Assembly (NCBI GenBank): GCA_023213395.1
Contig: CM041465.1
Coordinates: forward strand, 2,418,001-2,482,000
Reading direction: 5' to 3'
Source of the DNA: Cycas panzhihuaensis
Taxonomy: Eukaryota > Cycadophyta
Length of the DNA stretch: 64,000 nucleotides
The translations under genes and the position numbers were made by a program. The stretch's first letter is position 1, and every line of letters starts with the position of its first letter. Under the pieces are notes generated by a model that was given only the letters and a program-made list of their open reading frames with translations, was not told where the DNA came from and ran no database searches. Below, piece by piece: positions 34,000 through 45,429 of the stretch.

Positions 34000-36604
34000 T
34001 GAAAATGCATCTACGGGGTGGTCTCCTACGTTTTAGTAAGATGTGGCTAACTAAGATGTAGTCAGTCTATGAGTGGGATCTAACGGCAAGAAAAACACCA
34101 CACAGGGCATCCGTGTGCCAAAGCACATATTCAGGACTTGCAAATGATGCCCAATTGCCTTTGGGCAATCTTTGGAGAAGGACACAAGGCAAGGCCTTGG
34201 GTCGTCCCAAAAAAAGAGGCCCTCCTACCCCTTGAGTGGCTGGGAAGAGGAAGAGGGACCCTAAAGAGTCACGCCTTCTCAAGAGAGGGAGAAGGCAACG
34301 TGTAAGAAAATGTATGTAGTGCAGTGTCCTACGTGTGGGCTAGGTAGGGAGGTGAGGAATGAATGACTCACACCGAGAAAACCTACCTACACATGATATA
34401 AATAACTATAAACAGAAGAGATACACAGATGCAAAGATGAGTTCTTTTTTCTTCTTTTAGTTTCCTATGTGTTTTAGCATGCAAATATATACGTAAAAAA
34501 AAAACACTGCAGGAAAGGACAAAAAGAAGAAGAATACCTAGAAATGTAGTACGGTTGGGGTGTTACGACCTTCAATTCTTTGCATGCTCTCCCACTCAAA
34601 CTTGTCACGCAGGTCAGAGACTAGCCGGTGACAGTTGCCGTGAGCAGTCAAGGGGCTACCTTACCTTTCCTAAACGTGTGAAAAATAAGGCAACACAAAG
34701 AACGGTAAAAGGGAACAAAGAAATACTACTAATAAGAGGCTAACCTGTCAAGAAGTTCACCTCGCATGATTACATCGCAAAGCCTGCCAATCACAACACG
34801 AGAGTTTCTCCCTCCTGGAAGAGGGGATGCCAAATATACCTAATATATGTATATGTAAATACAAAAACTAATAGTAAATCAAGTCAAAGAAATGTTGCAC
34901 ACTACTCCAAAACTCTAAGAAAAACTCAAGTAAGTAGTAACACTAAGCGGTATCCAAAATGAAGGAGTTAGCCTCAGAATGGCCAACTCACCCACAAGTA
35001 TCTCTACATAGCCTCAAGGGAGGGAAAAACAAAGTGTACTGGCTATATGGGATAGCAAACAAGAGAGGAAATAGACCAACAAAATGATATGCGAGCAAAC
35101 CCAAGAGAAGAAGTGCTATGGGTAGCAAATCGTCAAGTTGGGATGAGCTAAGGGTCATAAACCAACCGGGAAGGGTTTTGGGGCTTATGTGGTGCCCAAA
35201 ACTAGCAGGTGCAGGTCTAAAACTAGCATGGCAAGGCGCTACCAATGTTGTTTTAGATCTGGAAACAGGCTCTCAAAATCCCTGGCCCAACTCCAAGGGA
35301 AACATGAGGTGAAAGAGGAAGGAAGGGAAGGGTTTGGACCCTTTGGGGAGAAGGCCAACAAAGGGACTAATCCTGCCTTTCTCCCTTCACCCATCCTTGT
35401 GTAACCTTCTTGCACAGCCACCTTGAAGTGAACTTGCAGGAAATGAGAGAGGAAGCACTACAAAATAGGGAGCAATGGGCAAGCTCCTATAGGGTGCAAA
35501 GCCAAGAGCAAAAAATAACTAAGAACTATTCATAAAAGGGAGGAGAAAAACATGAATCTTAGAGAAACATTAGAGAGGTACCTTACAGCAGGAAGTATGA
35601 GCTTGTTCCTGCCAGAAATTAGGAAGAGAAGCCTATGTTTGACAGGCTTTTCAGGCCTAGGCTGAAGAGGAGGCAAACATAGGAGCACAACTGAGATCTT
35701 GGAACTTTGGAGCTTGCATTGAAGAGTTGTTGTGAGTATTCCTTTCTCCACGATGTAGACCTGCAAAGAGAGGGCCTGAGCTGCTGGAGAAAGGCCTGAG
35801 ATGTAGCTGGTATCCCTATGGAAGGAGCACTAGAGCCAAAGAGTAGATCTTCTGACAATCTTAGAGAGAGAGCTAGAGTAGTGCCAAAACAATGAATGGA
35901 GAAGAGACCCAAATGACTTACTTTTTAGGTTTTATATTCCCCCTAACCCTAAACGAGCATTTAAGGTTACAGGGGGATGAGTAGTCACGGATGCCATGTG
36001 GCAGTTCTACGAAAAGAGCAAGAACTGCCGTGACTGTTTAAAAAAATAATTTTAAATAGCCATGAAAACTTCACTTGCATCAGATCGCTAAGTTTACAGC
36101 GGTGCGGGCTTGCAAGGTAAAATTAGGGCAGAAATAGGGCCTAAAGCCAAATAGAGGGTATGATGAGGCTGGGTAGGCTGGAAATTCCTACCCATGTGGC
36201 TGACAGGTGGCCAGAAGAGAGAAACGAGTCTCAATGGGGGTCCTATCACACTTGGAAAGGGAATCGAGGTAGAGATAGGATGTGTTGGCATGAACGAAAC
36301 ATGACTAACAATGGTGATTGAGGAGCTGTGGAGATGTTATAGGCAGCTGAGTGCCATATGGGATGCATGACTCACTGAGTAGTACCCCCATGGTGGGTTG
36401 TCATAGGCTGAGTGGTGTGCGATAGGCACAAGCAACGTGATCAGGTAAGAAAGCAATGCGATCACACAAATGATAGGCAAGCATGAGTTAAGCAATACAC
36501 TAAGCAACCTCGACCAAGCAAAAGTAAGGATGGGAGTGAGAAACATATACCTGAGCTTACCTAAGTCGACTCATCCCAAATCCATTCCTGGTAACTGGGA
36601 AACA
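34000..36604 (-). repeat. Tat element 3' LTR
   Basis: 2,605 bp, TGAAAATGC...GGGAAACA, matching 47925-50514. ORFs within it (34988-35245, 35118-35312, 35619-35912 and others) recur in the other LTR and have no domain. Confidence 0.95.
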
Positions 36605-36620
36605 CTGCCCCCTTGGCAGT
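36605..36620 (-). other. Tat element polypurine tract
   Basis: ctgcccccttggcagt directly after the 3' LTR; on the element strand it reads with a purine core AAGGGGGCAG. Confidence 0.75.
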
Positions 36621-37100
36621 AGAGCCTCATTGCTCAGAAGTGTGGTGTGATGGCGAATGCTGGTAACCAAAAACTGTTAGTAGCACATGTGTATATATAT
36701 AAATAAATCGTGAACAACATATGGACCAAGGGTGTCAGTGAGTGTCATGGCAGAACGCATGGATAAGGGAGACAGAGACGAGGACAACATAGGGGTTGCC
36801 TATGTGTCATTTAAAAGTCAACCTGTAAATGAAGAAAATAAAAGAGGGGGATGCCCCCATTGCTAAAATACAATGAGTGATGTGAGGGCACCCAATAGAC
36901 TAAACAAGCAAACTAGAAGAAAGGCGACCAGAGACTTGAGCAATGGGCTGGCCAAGCAAGTCTCTCAAAGGCAGTCACTAAGAAGATGGAGGCGACGCTT
37001 AAGGATGAGGTAGACGAGGCCATCCGCCTCAGCATTAAGGACCTAGGGAATATGGCGAATGTCAACAGACTAGAAGCGAGCCAATAACGACCTCGCGGTT
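36621..37100 (-). other. Tat element 3' untranslated region
   Basis: Between aRNase H and the polypurine tract. The part next to the RNase H may still be coding C-terminus; no domain recognised in the rest. Confidence 0.55.
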
Positions 37101-37639
37101 GATGCCAAGGCTCTCAAGTATGGGCACCGCACCTGGTAGACCTAGATAAGATGAGAAACCACCACTTGAGAATCACAAAGAAGGATGATGGGTCCATGAT
37201 AGAAACACCATGCATCAGTGAGGGGTTTAATAATGGCCATGTACTCAGCTTTGTTATCGGTTGCCTTAGGAAGGAAGATTCCAGAGTGCAGATAGTCATG
37301 CCCAATGGAATCACAGAGTATCCACATGGCGACGGAAGGGCCAGGATTACCACGGCTTTCGCCATCGGTGAAAATGAAAAGAGCCATGAGTAGGATGACT
37401 TCCTTACTGAAAGAAGTACAATATAACCAATGAAAGAGGCAAGGAGAGGATTCTATATCACTAGTAACAGTGGCCATAAAGGGGTACGAAGGCCTAGCAA
37501 TGAGGCAACCCAAAAGTAGGGAAGAAAAATGGCAAAAAGGGACCTCAGGGCGCCCAAAATGGCTTAAGGGAGCACAAAGGGGCACCCGGCCGGAAGGGAC
37601 ATTCCCTATAGGAGTACTAAGAGCAAAAACGGGTGGCAA
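37101..37639 (-). pseudogene. Archaic RNase H (aRNH) of Tat element, downstream of integrase
   Basis: The open part is 37142-37639 (165 codons). Residues about 88-165 read FTDGESRGNPGPSVAMWIL, ATDNKAEYMAIIKPLTDA and LLCDSQVVVSHLI, with the D, E and D catalytic residues present. This is the plant/bacterial-type RNase H1 fold that Tat elements carry as a second RNase H. The first 85 residues show no domain. A TAG stop at 37139 breaks the frame; VYQVRCPYLRAL continues after it. It lies about 3.5 kb downstream of the pol stop with an antisense gene between. Confidence 0.88.
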
Positions 37640-37887
37640 AAATAAGTCTAGGGTGGCGAAATGAGTTAAACGAGTATAAACTCAGGTATGCATGGGAGTG
37701 GCATGTGAAACGAGATGAGGAGGCTTCGGCAAAATGAGTCGTCCGGGGTGCCATTAATGCGCTCAGAGAAACGGGTCAAAAGGAAGCCATAGAGACCGAA
37801 AGGAGAATTGGGCCAGAAGGCAATGCTGCCCTGGGTGGACATGTGGTCTAAAAGGCTACCTCGTGGGCAAAAAAAGAAGAAGTACCC

Positions 37888-37902
37888 GGTGGGGGCCCCA
37901 CC
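37888..37902. promoter_or_regulatory. GC palindrome upstream of antisense TATA box
   Basis: GGTGGGG-G-CCCCACC, 7-bp perfect arms. It includes GGCCCCAC, which fits the class I TCP binding consensus GGNCCCAC, directly upstream of a TATA box. Confidence 0.45.
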
Positions 37903-37910
37903 TATATAAG
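37903..37910 (+). promoter_or_regulatory. TATA box, likely promoter of the antisense gene
   Basis: TATATAAG on the plus strand with a GC-rich palindrome directly upstream, about 650 bp before the antisense ATG at 38564. No other plus-strand gene is nearby. Upstream ATGs lie between, so a spliced or long 5' leader is implied. Confidence 0.45.
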
Positions 37911-38563
37911 GAAAAGTTGAATGAAAAATGTTTTATTATCATGAGCTCTTGCACGAAATCCAGAGCTCATTCCTCACGTAGCGGAACGCTACCCCACTTC
38001 CGAGATATGCAGCGAGAGATCTGACTGTTAGATCGAGACAAGGAGACAGCCAGAGTGACCAGGGGATCGAGATGGTGATTGTGTGACCAGATCCAATGAG
38101 TGGATCACCAAACCCAACCCGGAATTACCATTTAAATTTTAATGCTTTTTTTACGAGTTTTTATGTAGTTTTTGGCCCCATAAGGGCAAGAAGCAACCTC
38201 TTGGGGTCTGAATCAGACCTGGAGAGGGGAAAGACTAGGGCATTAGGCAGCCCTGGTCCTAGTGGGCCTAACTATGGCCAACCTGAAGGAAAAAATTTTT
38301 AGTTTTTAGGGCTAGGAACCCCCCCTTTTAGGGGGGTGACGTTCGCACCGCGACAAAGATCATGGTGCCACAATCTTTTCCGTGGGGCAATTACCTAGCC
38401 CTACCTAAACTCTGTAGTACTACAGAATTTAGCACAATGCAAGGCCAGGATCCCAGAAAAAAGGAAAGAGGACCCCAAGGGGTCCCAAATCTAGACCAAA
38501 TTATGCCAAGGGAGGGTTTGGAGAAGCCAGGAGAGAGTGCTGGCTGCAGACCAACATGTTTAG
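37911..38563 (+). other. Presumed 5' leader of the antisense gene
   Basis: No domain seen. The ORFs at 38096-38302 and 38362-38649 are in other frames than the antisense gene. A T-rich stretch at 38119-38175 could be intronic. Confidence 0.35.
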
Positions 38564-40451
38564 ATGGCCTTTTTGCATGTAGTGACCGCAGTGGAGAACC
38601 GCGAGAATGTTGGCATGGCTCTGTTGAGCTTTTTGGAGATGATGAGTAGAGAGGATAAAAGGGTCCTCTAGAGATGTGGACTACTGAAGGTGGTGAAGAC
38701 ACCCCAGTATATATTGGATCAGAGACTGCTTGTGTACATAGTATCGCATTGGGATAGGCGGAGATACATGTTCCATCTGCCCCAAGTATGGGACATCACG
38801 GTGATACCCAGAGACATCCGATGGATCCTAGGGGTGCCAGCAACAGGGAGACTGGCCACACTAGGGGCATTGCCTAACAATGATATGGCTCATTGGGAGG
38901 CGGCCATGTTCTTCATAGGCCAGGACAGGTGGGAGAGGCGAGGGATGCCTCTACAGAGTATGGTGATGTCCAAGGTTCCTCGTGTGAGGAAACTAATCAC
39001 CCTATGCATTCTATTCTAGATTTCCCAGAAACAGAATTATAGAGATATTCAAGAAGGCTGGATGGATGCAGTGCATCAGTGTGAGGTCAACGAGAGATTA
39101 GATTGGGCCACCCTTATAGTGGTGAATCTTGTTGCCCAGTTAGATGTTATGAGGGTGATGGGTAGGGGTGGATTATCATACATCACGCTATTGTAGTGCT
39201 GGTTCTTTGACCACTTCACAGTAGTGGCACCGTCAGGGGGACCACACCCCATACTAGATTGGGCACCCATGGTACACAGGTGGCAGACCCAGTTCAGGGG
39301 AGTGGAGGATCAGGTGTATGTCAGGAGATCTGTGGATGCCACGTCACTGGATTTGCTCACAATGACTGACTACACACCAGACCCTTACCGGTTGACGAGA
39401 TGGGATAGCGACAAGGATGCAGGAGGAGCAGGGGCTGCCCCCGAAGACAATGACGATAGCAATGGGGGAGATGGAAGAGATGGGGCTGGCTCATTGCAAG
39501 CTGCAGATGAGGCAGGACCATCAGGGGCTATTGGGGAGACAAGGGGGCCTATGACACGAGCCCAGAGATTGAGGATCGTGGAGAGACCTAGAGTGGCATC
39601 TCCACTAATAGAGGGAGGGGCACAGGCCCCAACAGTAGAGGCAGTTGCAGAGGAGGCACTAGAGGAGGAGGCACCTGGAGTTGGTGGAGAGCCAGGGGCA
39701 GAGGCTATCGCACATGTAGAAGAGTCGGCGGCTACAGCAGGTGAGGCCCAACCTTCCTCATTGTTTGATAGCTAGATGCATTGTATTGTTTGGTTTCAAT
39801 TTGATATCCATACATATATGTACTGACATATGACATGGTGGATTTGGAGGTGCTGCAGAGATCAGACGGCTGGTTGAGGCCATGGTGAGGGAGATGTTCC
39901 CTCAAGTATATGCAGAGGGACAGCCACATATCTAGGTGGAGGATGCACCTAGATTAACGGGTGCCCACATGGCAGCGTTCACCCCACTAGCGAGGGTGAG
40001 AGACATATGGGCTACAGAGTCCCAAGAGCATGTGGCGTTCAGGGGACAGATGCAGCAAGAGCTGGACGAGGCTCAAGGCACACGAGATGCATTACAGAGT
40101 CACGTACAGGTACTAGAGGCCCAGGGTAGAGCCAGAGGGGATATGGGAAACCATATCTAGGTGGTGATACTAAAGGAGAGACTATGAGGGATGGAGAAGA
40201 GGTTGCACCTCATAGAGATGGAGCGGGATCGTATCCAGGTACGATATGATCGACTAGTCAAGGACATGGGAGCATCAAGGTCAGCATGGAGCAGGACTCA
40301 GACCCATACGACAGTGACGACCCCGAGGAGGCCACGAGATAAGGGGAGCAAGGCAAGGAGCTCACAGAGACCCAGGAGGAGTCTCAGAGGGATGTGGTCC
40401 CAAGGAGAGGGATCACCCAGACCAGGAGATGATACCCCAGGAGCGAGGTAG
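38564..40451 (+). pseudogene. Antisense accessory gene of Tat element: plant-mobile-domain-like protein, spliced
   Basis: Plus-strand gene inside a minus-strand element, tail to tail with integrase. Exon 1 is 38564-39740, exon 2 is 39859-40451; together about 590 codons. Residues about 35-230 resemble the plant mobile domain: RCGLLKV, LLVYIVSHWDRRRYMFHLP, WDITVIPRDIRWILGVP and CWFFDHFTVVAPSGG. Then comes an acidic Gly/Asp/Ala-rich linker, a coiled coil (FRGQMQQELDEAQGTRDALQ; MEKRLHLIEMERDRIQVRY) and a basic Arg/Lys tail. In-frame stops are TAG at 38669, 39017, 39194, 39933 and 40158, and TGA at 40185. Each fits CAG-to-TAG or CGA-to-TGA. A TAG also precedes the chosen ATG, so the true start may be upstream. 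Some Tat elements are known to carry extra antisense ORFs. The domain call is by motif only. Confidence 0.7.
39741..39858 (+). other. Probable intron of the antisense gene (118 bp)
   Basis: Donor G|GTGAGG, acceptor TGCAG|AG, T-rich interior and a CTGAC branch-like motif at 39822-39826, about 35 nt before the acceptor. Splicing joins the two frames exactly (G + AG = GAG) and removes the stop at 39773. A frameshift mutation is the alternative. Confidence 0.6.
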
Positions 40452-41090
40452 TAGTAGTGTGGTAGTTATGTATTTGATTCTGACAGGGGAAAACACGGGC
40501 CTCCAAGGGGTCATATATATAGAGTCATATGATTGTACCCCCCTGCAAGGATATCGGCTTCCCATATGTACGATGTGATATATGATTTAGATGTATATAT
40601 ATAGACGGGGCAATTGGTGCCCCATTTTGATATGTGATGATGTGTATATCATATGTGACAGATGACATGTATGTTTTGTTATGTATATTATAGATACTTT
40701 GTTATATGATGCACGCATTTCCTTCTATGCATGGCTATGTATCTAACATGAGCACATACGACTACCATGAGTAGAGGTGATAGACACATGTGAGGTTAGA
40801 AATAGGGCACACGCACATCCACAGAGGAGCATAGCGGGATATGCAAAGGAAACACTAAGCGAGAGGGGGAGTAACGATACTCTAGAGCATCGTCCTAACT
40901 GGGGGATGCCCAAATAGGAAGACCAAAGTCCCAAAGGGATATGGGAACACAGGTTCCACAGGAGGAACTAGAATGAAATAGAGGAGGCCATCCTAAGTTG
41001 TCATTCCATCCATGGCTAGGAGAAATGGGAACAACTTAAGATGGTAGTTTAGGCTCATTTCAGAGCGTGGCGAAGGGAACACCGAGGGGA
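40452..41090. other. Spacer between convergent antisense gene and pol
   Basis: AT/GT-rich sequence with TATATATA runs near 40515-40605. It probably holds the 3' ends of both transcripts. No gene seen. Confidence 0.5.
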
Positions 41091-42300
41091 TCATGCATAA
41101 AATTTCTTAAGGAATTTTTCATTGACTGCCTTCTTAAATTCCAGGCCCTCCAAGGTGGCGATCCTATAGGCGCCATTATCGAGGCTCTTGAGAATGACAA
41201 AAGAACTGACCAATTTAGGCCTAAATTTGGTCAGACGATCATAGAGATATTCTAACTTAAGGACTTAGTCCCGAGGGCATAAAGGACGAGCACGAAGATG
41301 TTTGCCATGAGTCCTTTGCAAGCGGGATTTCGAAGCAAGATTTGCTTGATAAGTCATTAAGCGCCTCTCATCCAAGGCCTTGAGATCTAGGAGACGAGCC
41401 TGGAGGATAGACTCCTCATCGATAAGGCCTATAAGGGAGATTCGTAGAGAGGGGATCTCCACTTCCACTGGGAGTACCACCTCAGTTTCGTAGACTAAGG
41501 AAAATAGAGTCATTCTAGTCGCTGTACAGATAGAAGTGCGATAGGCCCATAGGGCAGAAGGGAGTTAGAGGTGCCAATTTCTTTGGGATTGTGCAACGGT
41601 TTTCTTTAGAATGTTAATAAGGGTTTTGTTGAATGATTCAACTTGTCTGTTTACTTAGGGGTAATAAGGAGATGAGGTCTTATGCAAAATCTTGAATTTC
41701 CTGCAAAGCTTGTCCATCTCCTTATTACAAAAGGGGGTTCCATTGTCTGTGATCAAGACGTCTGGAATCCCAAAATGGCAAACAATGTGCTGGTAGACAA
41801 AGGTGGTTATTGTCTTACTAGGTGTAGTGGACAGGGGGATTGCCTCCACCCATTTGGTGAAATACTCTATGGCAGTCAAGATGTACTTGTGCTACGCTGA
41901 AGAAGGTGGTGATATGGCACCAATGAGCTTTAGACCCCATTGAGAAAAAGGCCATGGAGATATGATAGGATACAGGGCCTCGGAAGGCACATGAGAGATA
42001 TTAGTGTGCTTTTGGCATTATCAACATCTCAGGGCATAAGTGTGGGTGTCTCTGAAAAGGGACGGCCAATAATAACCCATGTGGAGGATCCTTTAGGTCA
42101 TGGATTAGCCCCCAAAGTGGCCCCCACAAATGCCATGATGGTATTTGCGGAGTCTCTGGTCCACTTCGTCTGAAGCGATGCAGCGAAGCAGGATCCTATC
42201 AAAGGGCCTCTTATACAACACTTCGTCTACGAGGAAGTGTTGTCTAGTAGTGGTGCAGATGCGCGATCTAACTTTGTTCTTTGGATTGAGGCGGTATTCT
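41091..42300 (-). pseudogene. Tat element integrase
   Basis: Zinc-binding region reads LRKYHHGICGGHFGG near 42100-42170. The core follows at 41655-41879: MTAIEYFTKWVEAIPLS, VLITDNGTPFCNKEMDKLC, then VESFNKTL past a stop, giving the catalytic D and E. 41265-41513 holds FSLVYETEVVLPVEVEIPSLR and the C-terminal helix, and the frame ends at TGA 41091-41093 after KFLKKFYA. Confidence 0.9.
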
Positions 42301-42507
42301 CACGAGTCAAATACCACATAATGTTGCCATACCACCCACTATCAGCGAGCAAATGAGGAGAGGTACCCTAGACGGTCAGAATAGACTCGTCAGGGAGAGA
42401 GTCATCAACGGAATGCCACTTGTGTTGGGAATGGGGGTATCGGCTAGCTGCTCTACCACTATCATTCCTTCTTTTGACTTCCTGTTAATGATTTGAAGAT
42501 CAAACTC

Positions 42508-43026
42508 TTAAAGCAGGACAACCCAATGACCTGTCCTACCTGTCAAGTCTGAACGAGTAAGCAAATAACACAAGGGATCAGATTGGACGATCACCTTGGT
42601 AGTATTACTAAGCAAGTAATGCTTGAACTTCTTAGTCACGTGGACCAAGGAGAGACATTCCTTCTCGGTGGGGGGATAATTAAGTTCAGTAGCCATGAGG
42701 GTGTAGCTGATAAAATAGATTGCTCTCTCAATTCCTGAATCGTCCTCCTGTGTGAGCATCATGCCCAAGGATTCATCGGTTGTCGAGGTATACAAGATGA
42801 AGGGCCTATTGAAGCGAGGAGGTGTCAACGTGGGAGCAGAAGCAAGAGCTTCTTTAAGTCCTGCAAAGGCTTGTTGGGTCTTGTCAGACCAAACAAACAG
42901 GGCCCCTTTCTTCAATAGGTTTATAAGGGGTTTGGCATTTATGGCAAAGTCTGCCAAAAAGCACCTAAGAAAACCAAGCCTACATAGAAACAACTTGATC
43001 TGTCGTTGGGTTCTAGGAGGCAGCAT
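42508..43026 (-). pseudogene. Tat element RT connection and RNase H
   Basis: 172 codons. Residues 1-60: LCRLGFLRCFLADFAINAKPLINLLKKG, FVWSDKTQQAFAGLKEALASAPTL (RT connection). Then FILYTSTTDESLGMMLTQ and YPPTEKECLSLVHVTKKFKHYLL, IVQSDPLCYLLT. RNase H family; the first catalytic D of the usual D-A-S motif is T here (YTSTTD). It is followed directly by the linker to integrase, with no archaic RNase H between. Confidence 0.88.
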
Positions 43027-44121
43027 GTCAAGGATTGCCTTGACTTTGTCCAGATTGATTTGGATTCCCTGCTTTGATACAAGGAAACCTAGGAGTTTGC
43101 CTAAGGTAACAGCAATAATGCATTTAAGTAGGTTTAGACTAACGTGATACTTGCAGCATCATGTAAAGATGGCCTGCAAGTCAGAGGGATGATGGGCTCT
43201 AGCATATGAGAGACCCATCATGTCATCCATGAAGACCTCCAACGTGTTGTTGATGAGGTTATGGAAAATGAAATGCATAGCCCTCTAGTATATGGCTCCT
43301 GCATTTTTAAGACTGAAGGGCATTGCCTTCTAGGTAAAGGTACCCCACGGGGTGGTGAAGGCCATTTTGTGATGGTCTTCCGGGGATATCTGAATCTAGT
43401 TGTAGCTAGAAAAGCCGATAATTAAGGACATGACTTCAAATCCAGCAGTTCGATCAATTATTTGATCAATAAAGGGGAGTGGGAAGTTATCTTTGGGACA
43501 TGCATTGTTAATATCATGAAAATCAACACATATCCAGATGGTCCCATTCTTCTTGGCAACGAGAATGATGTTCGATACCCACTTAGGATAATCGATGGAA
43601 GAGATAAGTCCTGCATCTAAGAGTTTTTCAACCTCCATCTTGACAGTGGCTAAAAGTTTGGGATGGAGAGGACACTACTTCTGGTACATAAGGTGAGTGT
43701 CAGGGATAGTTGTGAGGTTGTGGGTGATGATGGAGGGGTCAATTCCCTTCATGTCGAAGTAGTCCCATATGAAAACATCCTAGAATTCCTAGAATAGAAA
43801 GGAGTATTCCCTTACTTCATCAGGGGTACATTCTGCCCCTACCTTAATGACCTTATCCAGGGTGAGGACTATGTCCTGAATTTCCCCCATACATATGGCA
43901 TTCCCCTCCTCAAAATGGAGGGGGGTAAGGTTGACAAGAGTAGACAGAACAGAGGATGGGATCGGGTCAGCTAATGTGGACCCAATCGCTAGGATCTTCT
44001 GGTGGCCAAGCTTATGGTGACCAGAAGGTAAGTTGGGCATGGAGCCTGTTAAGTACTCCAGCAAGGCCTCATTATCTTCAAAGTAGTCCACTCCATGGAT
44101 GACTTGGATTCGAATGGACAA
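43027..44121 (-). pseudogene. Tat element reverse transcriptase
   Basis: 43789-44121 and 43396-43638 are the open pieces. The upstream part reads VFIWDYFDMKGIDPSIITHNL. Motifs: EVEKLLDAGLISSIDYPKWVSNIILVAKKNG, CVDFHDINNACPKDNFPLPFIDQIID, then FTTPWGTF, MPFSLKNAGAIY. The catalytic box FMDDMM near 43230 keeps both aspartates. TAG and TAA stops lie between. Confidence 0.9.
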
Positions 44122-44589
44122 GATGCGGGATGAAATAGGAGCAATATAACTAGGATGACCTGCAAGTTGCCCAACATCCCTAAGGGACTCTAAGGGAGAG
44201 TCGAGGAGAGACCCCTCGCAAGAGGCAGAAGGGAAACTCTCAATGCTATCACTTGTGACAGGTGATGGAAGGGGAGAGCCAAGGATCTACCAGTCAACAC
44301 GTGCAATGGTATGTGACACGAGAGAGTGATCAGGCTCTACGATAAAAGGGATCCTAGGTTGAGACCTAGGACGAGAAGAATGCCCCCCACTAGCGCGAAG
44401 GATGGAAACCGGGTGAGGAAGGTCCTCATCCTCATTATGGGACCCGTCGTCACTAAACATGGCAAGGTATCCATAGCTTCTAACGCCGATGGGGGCAAAA
44501 CGGGTTAGACTAAAAGAAGAAGATGTGAGATCTTCTTCATGGCTAGAAGAATCAGGAATACCGATGGAGCAAGCTGAGGCGTGATTAGA

Positions 44590-45408
44590 AGGGCCTTTAC
44601 TTCCCTTTGTATGGCCATGGCTTGCTTGAGTAGATGGTCTAGTTTATTTCACAAGTGGTCACTCGCAGGAGACAACTCTCATTTGTCCGTTATAGACAAA
44701 CTTAAGTTGCCCCCAATGGGTAGAACACACAACTCCCATTTAGTCAAGCCATGGTCAACCCAGGAGGAGGTTGTAATCAACATCCACATTGAGGACAATG
44801 ATGTCAGCAAGGATGGTCTTATCCTTGAGGGTAAGAGGTATCGTGATGGATCCCAAGGGAGTCTTCTCTCTACCATCGTAGCCTTGACATCACCATGGAA
44901 TGGGTTCCAAGGTGGAAATGCCAAGCTCTTGCATGACACGCAAGGGTATAGCATTGATGGAAGAACTGTTATCCACAACGGTCCTTCGCAATGTACAATC
45001 AGGTGTGTCTATGGTAATGGTGAAAGGGAAGTTCTATTGGCATTCCCTTCCACTGGCTAGAGGAAGATCTTTAGGATCAAAGGAGATGATGGGTTCACAA
45101 CTTTGGGTGGTGCCCAAAGCGTGAACAGGCACATCATTCAATCCTAAAGCTTCTAGGAGGAGTGTTCATTACTCGGGACTGATTTTCAAGATGTCCATGA
45201 TGGACATCCTGGTAGCCACGGTATGAAGCTCTTCAACTATGGAAAAAGACTTACCCTTCCCTATTGATTGGGTAAGGGCTCTCCTAAAGTCGAAGCAACC
45301 AGGGTAAATGGGAATATTCCTAGGAAGCGAAGGTATTTCTAGGGGAAAGGCTTCCAGAGGAGGATCAAGGTGTGATGTAGATGTAGAGGCACCAGCTGCC
45401 TCTTTCAC
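44590..45408 (-). pseudogene. Tat element protease region
   Basis: Frames read NNSSINAIPLRVMQELGI, DIIVLNVDVDYNLLLGRPWLN and GQLKFVYNGQM, the Tat protease-like segment between gag and RT (the LLGRPWL motif is diagnostic). The catalytic D is read as VDN-S or lost. 45169-45408 carries the preceding linker (FDFRRALTQSIGKGKSF). The plus-strand ORF 44581-45060 over it is a shadow. Confidence 0.75.
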
Positions 45409-45429
45409 GGCTTGAGACTGAGTTAAGGC

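Noticed and set aside
34988-35912. Several 60-97 codon ORFs
   Set aside because: Inside the Tat LTR; present on both strands, repeated in the other LTR, no domain or codon pattern.
42752-43147. 131-codon plus-strand ORF
   Set aside because: Shadow of the Tat RT/RNase H frame.
44581-45060. 159-codon plus-strand ORF
   Set aside because: It lies opposite the Tat protease region, whose minus-strand frame has family motifs (LLGRPWLN). The plus ORF has none.
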